In this document: piece by piece, positions 1 to 9,090 of the stretch
Layout of the letters: every line of letters begins with the position of its first letter
Numbering within the stretch: position 1 is the stretch's first letter
Source of the DNA: Asterias amurensis
Lineage: Eukaryota; Echinodermata; Asteroidea; Forcipulatida; Asteriidae
Length of the DNA: 64,000 bases
Direction of reading: 5' to 3'
NCBI RefSeq assembly: GCF_032118995.1
Contig: NC_092655.1
Span: 15,192,406-15,256,405 of the forward strand
The notes under the pieces: generated by a model
Database searches by the model: none
The model's input: only the letters and a program-made list of their open reading frames with translations
What the model was told of the DNA's origin: nothing
Made by a program: the position numbers and the translations under genes

Positions 1-39
1 GATGAATCTTTTTTTTTTAGTGCTTTGTGAAATCGTGCC

Positions 40-1010
40 CAGGGCTTGAAAGTTGTAGATGTAGCTCCATATTTTTACTGGATCAAAATTTATTTTTACA
101 AAACCAGAATAAAAAAGAGTCCAACATTACAAGCACTCAGAGAGTTGTCCCACTGTTTATGTGCAAACTGATGTGTACTTTGAAACTCTTGACAGAAAAT
201 TGAAAGATAATGATCACATCATTATCCACAAAGATATTACGCAATGGGGTATTTTAGTCAAACGTAAACACAAGACCTCAGAACTTGTACTCAGTGAGTA
301 CTTACTCACAATAATAAACATTGTGAGTTTACTGACCAGACACTAAAATCACAGGACTCTGGCCTATGGTTCCGACAGTGTTAATTTCGAGCCCTGGTGA
401 ATGGTGGAGTTATGTAGCCTCCCAATCAAGACTGGCAGATCAAAACAAAATTACAGTAAAGTACAGTCACCAGACTCATTGCAGGGCTTGTTAGTTGTAT
501 GTACATGTAGCTCCACATTTTTACAGGATCAGAATTCATTTTTACAAGACCAGAATCAAAAAGAGTCCAACCATCACTTGGTGAAGGTTTGTCCCATTGT
601 TTACGTGTAAACTGTAAGTGTACTTTGATACTCTTGACAGAAAATTGAAAGATAATGATCACATTATCCACAAAGATATTGTGCATTTGGGAATTTTATT
701 CAAACTGAAATATTAGACCACAGGAATCTTTTAACATTTAGAGTTTACTGGCCCAACACTAAAATCACAGGACTCTGGCCTATCGTTTAGTGTTAATTTC
801 AAGCCCTCCAGCTGATTTCATGAAACTTTACGCAACCACTTGCGCAATGGTTATTGCACACAAGTTGCGCCATAACTGGTGCGCAAGTGGACTTATGCAA
901 TTGCGTAAAGGTTTGTGAAATCGGCTGCTGGTGATTGGTGGAGTTAGCCTACTATTCAATTCACCTAAGACTGGCAGATCAAAAACAATTAAAACAAAGT
1001 ACAGCACCCA
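40..1010. repeat. Tandem duplication, about 442-base unit, 2.2 copies
   Basis: The words CAGGGCTTG, GTAGCTCCA, AAAAGAGTCCAAC, CTCTTGACAGAAAATTGAAA and AAAATCACAGGACTCTGGCC occur in the same order starting near 40 and again near 482. A third partial copy starts near 800 and is interrupted by the hairpin element at 811-930 before it resumes with the segment containing GACTGGCAGATCAAAA. Copies differ by many substitutions and small indels, so the duplication is not recent. No coding content is recognised. Confidence 0.85.
811..930. mobile_element. Short inverted-repeat (MITE-like) insertion
   Basis: The left end GCTGATTTCATGAAACTTTA pairs with the right end, which reads AAAGGTTTGTGAAATCGGC on the plus strand. 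The inner part (TTGCGCAA-type words) is also self-complementary. It interrupts the third copy of the surrounding tandem repeat, so it is younger than that duplication. A fragment of the same end (TTTGTGAAATCGGCTGCTG) recurs near 17083, which supports a dispersed family. It is too small to code for a transposase. Confidence 0.75.
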
Positions 1011-1504
1011 AGCCTTTTTTTTCCAGTTGAAGTACAACTTTTTCGACACATTGAAAGTGTTATTATAAATTCTTCAACATATATTTATTGGTTTATCTGT
1101 TAAAATGTTGTTTCAAAATATATTTAAAATTTGGTGTTGGCAATGTCATCAGGCATAGCCACCAGGTGTCAGCTTTTTTATTTTATGTGATCTCAGCTGA
1201 CTTTTGTTCAGGCCGGTTGCAGATTGGAGTTGTAATTACTATCATTTTATTCTCACTTGTCCATACCCATACCGTTATCAAGCATTAAGAATTAATAGAA
1301 TTTAATCATTATCATTATGACAGCCATGCTGTGCAAGGAATGATGTTGTTGCCTGTTGAGGTCGAGAAGTTGATCACACTTTCCTGCATCTTTAATTGGG
1401 TTTCAGCATACAATACAATCAAATTCAAATGACAGCAAATTGTGAGTCATACTATACTCTTATACACCACCACACATACCGTGCCATCGCCCTACAGACG
1501 AATT

Positions 1505-2590
1505 TGGGTCATCTTGCACCCAAGTGAACTCGTACCCAAGTGAACTCGTACCCAAGCCAACTCGTACCTAAGTCAACTCGTACCCAAGTCAAGTCATACC
1601 AAGTCAACTCGTACCCAAATAAACTTTAATCCAAAATGGGGGTTTCCTAGTACTAAATATAAGTATTGTAGTTCAATTTATTTATTCATATTGTAAATCA
1701 TACATTTATCTATTTATTGTTGAATTATTATCCTTTTCTTGTTTCTTTTTCACGTTGCAGGTAACAAACAAAATAAGCGAATAACTCAATATATTTTTTT
1801 AACTTTTAAAACCAGAACTTAAAGATTTTTTTTTAATGATTTTTTTCTTTCCAAAAAAGATAATCCGATCTTACAATATAGGACACAATATATTTATTAA
1901 TTGACTTGTTTGAATCGGAAAACGATGATCAGAACATACTAAAATGAATGAATTTAATTAATTTTTTGTTAAAGCAGAAAATAGAGGAACACAAAACAGA
2001 AATAACAGACCGACTGTTTAAAACATTGGAAGAATATTACGGTACTAAAATTTAAAAGAAACCACATTTTTTAGGCCTATGCTTATAAAAGTAGTGTCTG
2101 TTTTTAACATCAACCATTTCATTGCTATAAAAATTGGATCTGAAAAAAGCAGAGGATAACTTTCCGTATGGCGCCACCACTTTTTCACTCATTTTTACAA
2201 AAAGGGATATATCAATCAGGTAAATTAGATACTATATTATTTTATTTCGAATGAAAAAGTGGTGGCGCCATACGGAAACTTTTCCAAAGCAGAAATAGGA
2301 TGAACATCTAACATTATTAAAAACAAAATTCGTGAGAAGGTATATTAAATTAGTTATAAAAGTGAGTATGAGTAGAACATCCTTTTTTATTTCATTGAAT
2401 AACTTAATCACGCCGCACAGAGATTCTTAGTTTTGGCATACAATTGTACGTTATACGGTACGAGTTGACTTTGGTACAAGTTGACCTGGGTACGAGTTAA
2501 CTTGGGTACGAGTTGACTTGGCCCCTTGGGTACAATGTTTTGGGTACGAGTTGACTTAAAGTTAGGTACGAGTTGACCCGCTTCTTTCAG
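1505..2590. mobile_element. Foldback-like element with tandem-repeat arms
   Basis: The left arm (about 1516-1620) is a tandem array of a roughly 17-base unit reading CCAAGTCAACTCGTACC with variants. The right arm (about 2455-2580) is an array of the reverse complement, GGTACGAGTTGACTTGG. Between the arms is about 830 bases of AT-rich sequence with no recognisable protein, containing a copy of the 133-base inverted-repeat element. Long inverted arms built from short tandem repeats are typical of foldback-type DNA elements. Assignment to a named superfamily is not possible from this sequence. Confidence 0.7.
2153..2285. mobile_element. 133-base palindromic MITE, copy 1
   Basis: The terminal inverted repeats are about 35 bases and include CCGTATGGCGCCACCACTTT at the left and its complement at the right. 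The centre is AT-rich, about 60 bases. A nearly identical copy lies at 3868-3999 in GINS4 intron 1. Degenerate relatives are visible near 2844-2903 and 13437-13617. It has no coding capacity. Confidence 0.88.
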
Positions 2591-2843
2591 TTCCACTAAC
2601 ATCGGCACTCATAAGGCCTGTCACTGTCAGGGAAAGATTTTTGTCCCATCATCTTTGCACCCGTTTTTCACTAATTGTTAAAAAAAAAAATACCTCAAAC
2701 TCAATTATTTATTTATATTGAGACCGAGTCAACATCATGATCATGTTCAATGACAATAATAATGCCTGGTCAATATTTTATTTGGCATTTGCTGGTTCTG
2801 CCTGGTTGGGTAAATAAATTGGAATTGGATTTAGGGTGGATTT

Positions 2844-2903
2844 ATTTCACCCACGAATGGAAAAGTGGTAGGGCCTAGCACGATACGGACATTTTTTTCC
2901 TAA
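2844..2903. repeat. Degenerate arm of the CCGTATGGCGCC MITE family
   Basis: The segment with GAAAAGTGGTAGGGCC followed by GATACGGAC matches the right arm of the 133-base element with several changes. The left arm is not seen, so this is a solo or decayed end. Confidence 0.5.
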
Positions 2904-3062
2904 AGCAGCCACATAGTCAGCATGTGATTGTGAATACAAATTCTATTGTATTTTTTATTTGAGTGTTGTTTTTGTAAATACGTTCCGTTTGTCATGTTGT
3001 TGGAGATTTGTGTTGTTAATGTTGCATTAGAAAAAAAATTAAAAAGTAAAAAATGACAATAC

Positions 3063-3252
3063 CCGCAGCGAAGTGAAGCGGTGAACTCTTTCTTCCAGCA
3101 GTGTCCCTGGCATTCACATTGGTGGGATTAGCAAGCTTCTTTACTCTGGTAATATCTCCATTTCTACAAGACTCAAAAAGTTCACGATGTGGCTCATTTG
3201 CGCCTGTACTTATTGGCAAAAACGAAGACAGCGCACTGCGCCGAGACGCCAT
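3063..3252 (-). CDS. TNKS: Tankyrase, first coding exon (partial gene)
   Basis: Tankyrases are poly-ADP-ribose polymerases with ankyrin clusters, a SAM domain and a C-terminal PARP domain. They act on axin, TRF1 and other targets at telomeres, Golgi, spindle and in Wnt control. This exon starts at an ATG (3250-3252) and gives 63 codons plus one base. After a short Ser-rich leader it reads [11 protein letters not shown], then [18 protein letters not shown], which matches the start of the first ankyrin cluster of vertebrate tankyrases almost residue for residue. It ends at a donor (GG|GTATTG) in phase 1, at the position expected before the next Gly-Phe of the ankyrin repeat. The leader is much shorter than in human TNKS and closer in length to TNKS2; most invertebrates carry one tankyrase gene, so TNKS/TNKS2 is not resolved. 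The remaining exons are left of the window. The start codon lies in a YY1-like AAGATGGCG context. Confidence 0.94.
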
Positions 3253-3510
3253 CTTGTCATTTTCACTTAGCCAATCTCAGTCTCGCATAATCTCGCCTAT
3301 CGTCCGAGAGTTCAACAGGATTGGGACTCAACAAAATAAGTGTTCTAAAACAACTGTTTAAAATGAATGTAACTTTTTTAACTCTCTTTATTTATTTAAA
3401 TTTAAAAATTTCAAAGTAAATGTAAAACATATAATGTACATATATACATGCGTATGTTTGATTTTTATTTATTGCATTGTGTTTTCCTAGAAATATTTCT
3501 CGATTTACCC

Positions 3511-3524
3511 TAGTCACGTGACTA
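3511..3524. promoter_or_regulatory. Palindromic E-box TAGTCACGTGACTA
   Basis: This is a perfect 14-base palindrome with the core GTCACGTGAC, the preferred site of USF, MITF/TFE and related bHLH-zip factors. It sits about 130 bases before the GINS4 start codon and 16 bases before the YY1-like motif. Confidence 0.65.
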
Positions 3525-3534
3525 AACAACCAAG

Positions 3535-3582
3535 ATGGCGTCAACCGCGGGAAATCTGACGTCTACTGCTGCACTCTTTTGA
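3535..3582 (+). promoter_or_regulatory. Possible 15-codon upstream ORF in the GINS4 leader
   Basis: An ATG inside the CAAGATGGCG motif opens a 15-codon frame (MASTAGNLTSTAALF) that ends at TGA, 64 bases before the GINS4 start codon. If transcription begins upstream of 3535 it would be translated first and could damp GINS4 translation. Alternatively the motif marks the transcription start and the ATG is never in the mRNA. No transcript evidence is available. Confidence 0.35.
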
Positions 3583-3646
3583 TATTTTTACAGACAGTTT
3601 TTTAACGTTATTGTTGCTGTTGGCAATACATATACCTATCTTCAAC

Positions 3647-6600
3647 ATGGCAAGTGGAGGGGATGAGATTAGTGAGGAATTTAGCGATGATGAGGTGGAG
3701 ATGACTGCTGCAGATGTGCTGCAGAAAATAGAAGAGGTGAACCAGACTCCAGACAGAGAGAATGTTGTTTATTACCTGTTTACCTGTTTACCTGTACTTC
3801 TAGAAACTATAATAGGCTCCCCTGTGAGCTCACAGGGGAGCTCACAGGGGAGCCTTACAGTTTCTAGGGATAACTTTCCGTATGGCGCCACCACTTTTTC
3901 ACTCATTTTTACAAAAAGGGATATCTCATTGAGGTAAATTAGATACTATATTATATCATATCGAATGAAAAAGTGGTGGCGCCATACGGAAACTTTTCCC
4001 AAAAAGTAAAGTCTTATTAAAAAAAGTATTGTCTCAAAAACTCTGTCTGTAAAGTGTAAGTGAATTCCGCCTGTAAAATAGTTGCGATAATAACGTATCC
4101 CTCCTCCCCGCCGTCAGTGTCACTGACGTGACAATGGTGTGTTGATGTGTGTACATAGTAGTAGGACTTTAGGTACATTACATTCAGTTTTGTATTTGTT
4201 CAATCAAAAAATATTAACAACTTGTGTTTACAACTTACTTAATTATTTAGTAATTAATAAAATTAAACCCATAATTGGAGGATGGGGAATTTTTTTAAAA
4301 GAATAACATCGTACTCCTTTAAAAACCGATGATGTACTACCTACACTACATAGCCAGACAGTGAGCTAGTACAAACTGCAAATGTCAACAAAAAACATTT
4401 GTTAGGGTTCAAGAATTCAATTTTATTTTTTAATCAAATAACTTTTGCTTTTTTAATATTTTTTATTTTGTTTGTTTATCCATTGTGGATACAGGCCTGG
4501 CTGAATGAGAAGTTTTCTCCCGATCTTTTAGAGAGTAAATCTGAACTGATCGATTGTATGCTGGAACAGACTCAAGAAATGGAGAGTAATGTCAGTAAAT
4601 GCAAGAAAGGCGATTTTAGAATCATTGTTCATAAAATGGAGGTAGGTAGGATATTGAATCTTATTTGTTGTTGCAATAACTTGCCAGTTGTTTTGTACTT
4701 GTGTCATTAGGTGAGGTTTGTGGTAGCACCATGTGTTAATCTTTTTTGAGAATAATATGTCCGTGCAGGAACATAATCCCTATAGGAATACACAATATGA
4801 GAAGCATTACTTATTACTTGGATTCAATTTTGGGGCATAACAATTTGTTAACATAACATTAACCAAAGGCAAAGCTGCTTTTACTTTGTAGCTTTGAACC
4901 AAAAGTTTGTATTGCCTTTTAATTAAAGAGTGAATACCAAATGTAGACCTTCCCTTTAATTTGGTTTGTTTTTGAAATGAAATTTATGTTAGTTTGATAG
5001 TGTATCATATTTTGGGGGAAGAGGACAATAAAAGCAAGGGTTATTAATTCCAAATCATTATATCAATGTGGTTTTCTTTTCACAGATCGACAGGATTAGG
5101 TACATTTTAAGCAGCTACCTGAGGATACGGTTACAAAAGGTAAACATGACATTTTACCAAAGTTGGTTCACTTTGTTTTTGCCAGTGCATGCAGAGCTAT
5201 GTTTGAACAATTAAACTCAATTATTTACATAGCACCAAGTGCCATGGCACATTCTCCAGCCAACCATAAAATAAAACACTGGGTGAAACCCCTTTTCTTA
5301 AAGATAAGTGTAGTAGGTTCTTTTGCATAACACACAGGACGCTTTACGACCCATCAGAAGGACAGTACATCAATGGTTATGTGTCTTGCTTAAGGGCACA
5401 AGTGTCAAACCCACACTTTGTTGGTCAGAAACACCCAGAGCTTGTTGAGTCCAGTGAGCTGCAGAGTTTTTGATAAGGTTGATCTAACAGAAATGGTGTG
5501 GATCCAAAGTGCACCGGCCAAGTGTCTCAGCTTATCCAATGGGAGACTTCTGGGGACTGTAGGTGGTAGCAGACTTACCTGGTAAATCCATTGTTCTTGG
5601 ATTTGTGAGCATGCTCAGAACTACAAAACAATGGAAATTTACCTGGTAAGTCTGCTGCCACATAGCGTTCAAACGTATTTCATTGATGCAGCAGTTGCAT
5701 GGGCAAGAAGAAGCATTGTCTACAACTTCAAATGATTTTTGCAAAAAAAATTGCCTTATTCTTATATGATAGGCATTCAAGGCTAGCATATAAGTCTTCC
5801 TGCCCTCGTGATTTCAGGATAGTCCTTTGAAAAAAATATACATACATAAATGCCCAAAGTTTTGTTGTATTTTACCTCTGCAGATAGAGCAGTTTTATCA
5901 CACAATTTTGAAGAGAGAAGCGGAAAGGAAGGATGAGGAAGCTGCCAGGTTATCACCGGAAGAGTTCGCCTTTGCAAAAGAGTTAGTATCTGCACAAATG
6001 TAGTTCATCACATCTCTCCTCTATTTTTACTTAACCTCTTATTCATTTGTAAGGTTTTCAGGAGAGGTCAGACAGATTGTGTTTTTTTATAGTTGCATTT
6101 TCTGCCTGATGTGAAATGTCAGTTGTCAACACAATGAGAATGTCAGCGATGTATTTGAAAGAGGCGTTGGTTTCCCATAATAATATCTAGTTCATTTTAC
6201 AATAATGTATCATTGCGCTTTACATTAGTGCCCTGGTCATTGGGTCAATAACATTCCTTTAATCTTTGTAAGCTACCTGACAGGTGGCACTCCGCTGCTT
6301 TTCAAACTTAATTGAAACCTGTACCCTCACTGGTGAACCATCAATCACAGCTGGCATGACAACGTTTTGTTTCCAACACTATGAGGAGTTGCTAATTGAG
6401 TCTTTCTTTCAATGTTGGTTATTCAACATAAAATGTCTGAGTAAAAAAAAAATCAGAACATTGCAAGACGGGCATAACTGCACAAAATAGGGACAACATC
6501 CTTTTAATATATAACATTATATAATTTTGGGAAGAACAAAGACAAATTTACTAGAGTGGGTTTTGAAAAACGACCTCTGGATTAATGGCCGGCACTTTAC

Positions 6601-7841
6601 CAACTTAGTTACCAAGCCCTAAGTTGGCAGTTCGTTAACTTCAAAATGTAATTTTTTTTTTTTTTTCTTCATGTTTTCTTATCTACGTACTTCTAAATCC
6701 CACCTCCCCCTCACATTCTACAGATTTGCAGAGAACTCAGAAACACACTACAAAAATGTTGCCTTGAGGCATATGCCGGCAAACCTGCAAATATTACAAC
6801 AAGATAAGACAGGTAAGGATTTATGTTGCAGGGCTGATATTTTGTAACTGTAAAGGCAAGGCAGTTGGACAGTCTAAAGCCTTACTGGAAAATTTCAAAG
6901 GAGCACCAAGGCAATGATGAGGGGCATGGAGAGTGGAGACAATAGCCTTTATTGACCCTGATACTTCTGATGACAATTGGCATGGGCTTTTTCTCCTAAG
7001 CATTACACAAATCAACAAATGGTGTTAGAGGGTTTTTCTAACCCCAATTTCCTCTCCCTAGATCTTAAATGAAAGGAGTAAAGAAAAGATACTTTTTTAG
7101 TTTCAGTAAAAGTAGAACACTTTGATTAAACATTATGAATAATTTTATTGATTTGTATCTTGTAATTACTTTGTTTGTGGTAATAATGCAGGTAAACATA
7201 TCCCAATCGATTTCATTTGTTTTTTCTTTTGCAGCACCAAAGCCCAACCTCAACAGCTATGTCTTTTTAAGAGCAAATCAGAAGCAGGAACAAGTTCTTA
7301 TTGAGCCAGAGTTGGAAGACGACCAAAAGTAAGTTCTTAACAATAACTGTCAGTGTTCCAACCCATGGTGTTATCAACATAAAATATGAAGAGTTTGGGT
7401 TAGTCAGCCTAAAATCAGGTAACAATATCTAAGTATAGAAACAAATCAGAGAATTTTTGTATACATGTTGAGTGGCCGTTGTCAATGCTTTTGGTGTTCA
7501 TTTTAAACATCTGCTTTTTACTTTTATTGGTGGTTCTGCAGATGACTTTATTTGTATTTAACAAACAGTATTATTATTCAGTTGGTAAAGCGCCGGCACA
7601 TTACTCTGGAGGTCCTTGATTCAAATCCTGCTCTAGTCCATTTTTCTTTGTTCAACCCCAATTTATTCAAAATGTATCCCTGTCAGTTTCCCTTGTTTAT
7701 TTCTTGATATCTAAACAGTATTTTTGGCATTTTTTTCTCCTCAGCGCTGAGGTGATTGACCTTGAGGAAGGAGCCCAGTACATAATGAGGTATCAGCCAA
7801 TCACATCACTCATCACGGATGGAGCAGTCTCGTTAATCTGA
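3647..7841 (+). CDS. GINS4: DNA replication complex GINS protein SLD5 (GINS4), complete
   Basis: SLD5 is one of four GINS subunits (SLD5, PSF1, PSF2, PSF3). GINS joins CDC45 and MCM2-7 to form the CMG helicase at nuclear replication forks. Coding exons, all with GT-AG introns: 3647-3736, 4495-4641, 5086-5139, 5884-5981, 6724-6812, 7235-7328 and 7745-7841 (stop TGA). Joined in phase they give 222 residues; human SLD5 has 223. Matching blocks are the acidic N-terminus, AWLNEKFSPDLLESK, RIRYILSSYLRIRL, LSPEEFAFAKE, HYKNVALRHMPANLQ, PKPNLNSYVFLRANQ, and the C-terminal EVIDLEEGAQYIMRYQPI. Residues to about 165 form the helical A domain and the rest the beta-rich B domain. The start at 3647 was chosen because the upstream in-frame sequence lacks another ATG and the resulting N-terminus fits the family. 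Intron 1 carries a hairpin and a MITE, intron 2 a decayed MITE, intron 3 a hairpin, and intron 4 a SINE piece. Confidence 0.96.
3800..3867. repeat. Long GC-rich hairpin in GINS4 intron 1
   Basis: The left arm CTAGAAACT...AGGCTCCCCTGTGAGC pairs with the right arm GCTCACAGGGGAGCC...AGTTTCTAG. CACAGGGGAGCTCACAGGGG in the middle is also a short direct repeat. The hairpin abuts the MITE at 3868, so it may be an inverted duplication made during insertion or repair. Confidence 0.8.
3868..3999. mobile_element. 133-base palindromic MITE, copy 2
   Basis: This 132-base copy shares both inverted ends and most of the centre with the copy at 2153-2285; differences are a few bases. It lies in GINS4 intron 1, about 130 bases after the donor. 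The two copies flank the divergent promoter, one in the first intron of each gene. Confidence 0.88.
4736..4959 (-). mobile_element. Decayed TTAA-type MITE, AGGGAAGGT family, GINS4 intron 2
   Basis: The right end ACCTTCCCTTTAA is the complement of the TTAAAGGGAAGGT end seen at 24363 and 55591. Internal words such as AATAATCCCTATAGGAATACACAA resemble the reverse copy near 32610. It is non-coding. Confidence 0.55.
5563..5661. repeat. 99-base hairpin in GINS4 intron 3
   Basis: GTGGTAGCAGACTTACC at the left pairs with GGTAAGTCTGCTGCCAC at the right, and the pairing continues into TAAATCCATTGTT / AACAATGGAAATTTA, leaving a loop of about 30 bases. The arms are about 33 bases with one or two mismatches and a 2-base bulge. 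It could be a small palindromic element or a structured RNA; the sequence alone does not decide. Confidence 0.75.
6520..6632 (-). mobile_element. tRNA-derived SINE fragment, GINS4 intron 4
   Basis: It reads in reverse as the SINE group with a tRNA-like head followed by the tail word CTAGT(C/A)AA..TTTGTTC. It is visible on the plus strand as GAACAAAGACAAATTTACTAGAGTGGG and then a decayed B box. It is a degenerate copy of the element at 49903 and 48225. Confidence 0.6.
6830..6990 (+). repeat. Dispersed repeat with GGGCACCAAGGCAATGA core, GINS4 intron 5
   Basis: GGAGCACCAAGGCAATGATG and the following GCATGGAGAGTGGAGACAAT words recur near 18386 and 55682, and in reverse near 29450-29570. The length and ends of the family are unclear. 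No coding potential is seen. Confidence 0.55.
7573..7680 (+). mobile_element. tRNA-derived SINE fragment, GINS4 intron 6
   Basis: The A-box-like TCAGTTGGTAAAGCGCC, the B-box-like GATTCAAATCC and the tail TCTAGTCCATTTTTCTTTG follow the order seen in the copy at 49903-49995. It is not a functional tRNA because the acceptor and anticodon stems are broken. Confidence 0.65.
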
Positions 7842-7857
7842 ATGTACATGCTGTCTC

Positions 7858-8152
7858 ATCATCATCAATGTTAGGCATAGACTTGCGTCCGTGTGTGCCT
7901 TATCCATCGATTGTTATGTGGGCAAACTCCTGGAGTCGACGCCATCACCCGTTCTCTTTTGATTGATGCTCTTCTCAGCTCTCCTACGCTTCAACCACTC
8001 CAATTTGTTACATTGTCTATCCAGTCCAGCCTAGGGCGACCTCTACCTCGATTTATACATGTAGACATACGTTCTATAGTTGCAGCGAGTAGGCCTCCAT
8101 CTCTCACCACATGAGCACACCACTTTGCCTTCCGCTCCAACACCTCGTAGGT
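7858..8152 (-). mobile_element. LINE reverse-transcriptase 3' fragment
   Basis: Read on the minus strand, the segment encodes KWCAHVVRDGG, then RGRGRPRLDWIDNVTNWSG, and then a stop. The pattern 'KW..HV.R ... RGRP.L.W.D....W.G' is the usual C-terminal tail of non-LTR retrotransposon ORF2 proteins. A related fragment in the same orientation lies at 59280-59497. It is 5'-truncated, as LINE copies usually are, and is not active. Confidence 0.75.
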
Positions 8153-8320
8153 CCCAATTTCATAGAGCTGCTTAAGCAGAAAATGTTGCTTAACGATTCC
8201 TTGCTAAGCAGAAATGAGCAGGATACCAGTCACAAATTGTACATGTGAAATGGTAATTTGGCTGGTAATATTAATCTGGTAAACACAATATTGATGTGCT
8301 TAGCTAAATTGGGCCCTGGA
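8153..8320. mobile_element. Palindromic element, AATTTCATAGAGCTGCTTAA family, copy 1
   Basis: The left end CCCAATTTCATAGAGCTGCT is followed by TAAGCAGAAAATGTTGCTTA, and the right end carries TTAGCTAAATTGGGCC. Inner words (AGTCACAAATTGTACATGTG, GGTAATTTGGCTGGTAAT) recur in the copies near 48490 and 57507. The family is non-coding, about 165-230 bases long, with inverted ends. Confidence 0.75.
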
Positions 8321-9090
8321 GGTGAAACCGAATCGGGAGTTTTGAAATACTGAAACTTGTTTATCTTGTCACACCATAATGTGAAGCACTTCAGAAACAA
8401 GCCTTGGGTTCGGTGTACCTCATTCTATTGTTGCAGATCAATCTCAACTCTTGCCCTGGGCTATCCCCATCCTGAATCCTTATTGTTTTCCCTCAAATCA
8501 TACATGTCGATATGGGCATATCTACCTTTTTAAACAAGGGACTTTTTTATTGAAGGGAATAATATGTCCTTGATTAGCAAATTAGTCCTTTTGCTATGGT
8601 GTCTTTTGCAAGGTCCCAATACAAATTTACGTCCTAGAAGTGTCCCTTCCCAGAGGGAAATTGTTGTGCCCCTTTAAGAGCAAAGTTCAAGACCTGCTCG
8701 TTGTTGTTTTGTGAAGATCAAATAAGCACCTTTGATACTTGACATGTTTTTCTGGACAAATAATTTCCTAAGAAATTCTGGAAAACTTTGAAGATATTTC
8801 TTGATTGGAAACCATGTGATTAGTAAGGGTGTTTCTTGGTTCTACAATTATATAAAACTCCACGAGACCTGCACACAGACGTCAGCAAAACTGGAAATAA
8901 CAGAAAGGAAGAACAGCAAAGCCTGGATTTACACTATATTCCAAATTACTTGATGTGTTTATTCACATTATGTTAAGTTGGAAAGAATTTGGCTAGATAA
9001 TGTGAACTTTGAAGTTGGCCCTCACCTTGTCAACATTTTTTGTTAACTTGACTTTACTCTTGTACTTCATCAGCTGTTGAAACCCACTCC

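Larger units (their letters stand above)
1..3062. other. Inferred tankyrase intron 1, repeat-filled
   Basis: This stretch follows the splice donor of the first tankyrase exon on the minus strand. I see no further ankyrin-repeat exon in it, so intron 1 probably runs past the left edge of the window. It holds a tandem duplication (about 40-1000), a small hairpin element, a foldback-like element (about 1505-2590) and copies of a 133-base inverted-repeat element. That it is intronic is inferred from the orphan donor, not shown by a downstream exon. Confidence 0.7.
3253..3646. promoter_or_regulatory. Divergent tankyrase / GINS4 promoter region
   Basis: The two start codons are 394 bases apart in head-to-head orientation, the usual layout of a bidirectional housekeeping promoter. 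No TATA box is evident in the expected places. Two CAAGATGGCG words, which fit the YY1 consensus, are present: one at the tankyrase start codon (minus strand, about 3246-3255) and one on the plus strand at 3531-3540. A 14-base perfect palindrome with an E-box core lies at 3511-3524. Shared control is inferred from spacing and motifs only. Confidence 0.75.

Noticed and set aside
1..3062. Further tankyrase ankyrin exons
   Set aside because: I looked for ankyrin words such as PLH.A and GAD on the minus strand in all frames and found none outside the first exon.
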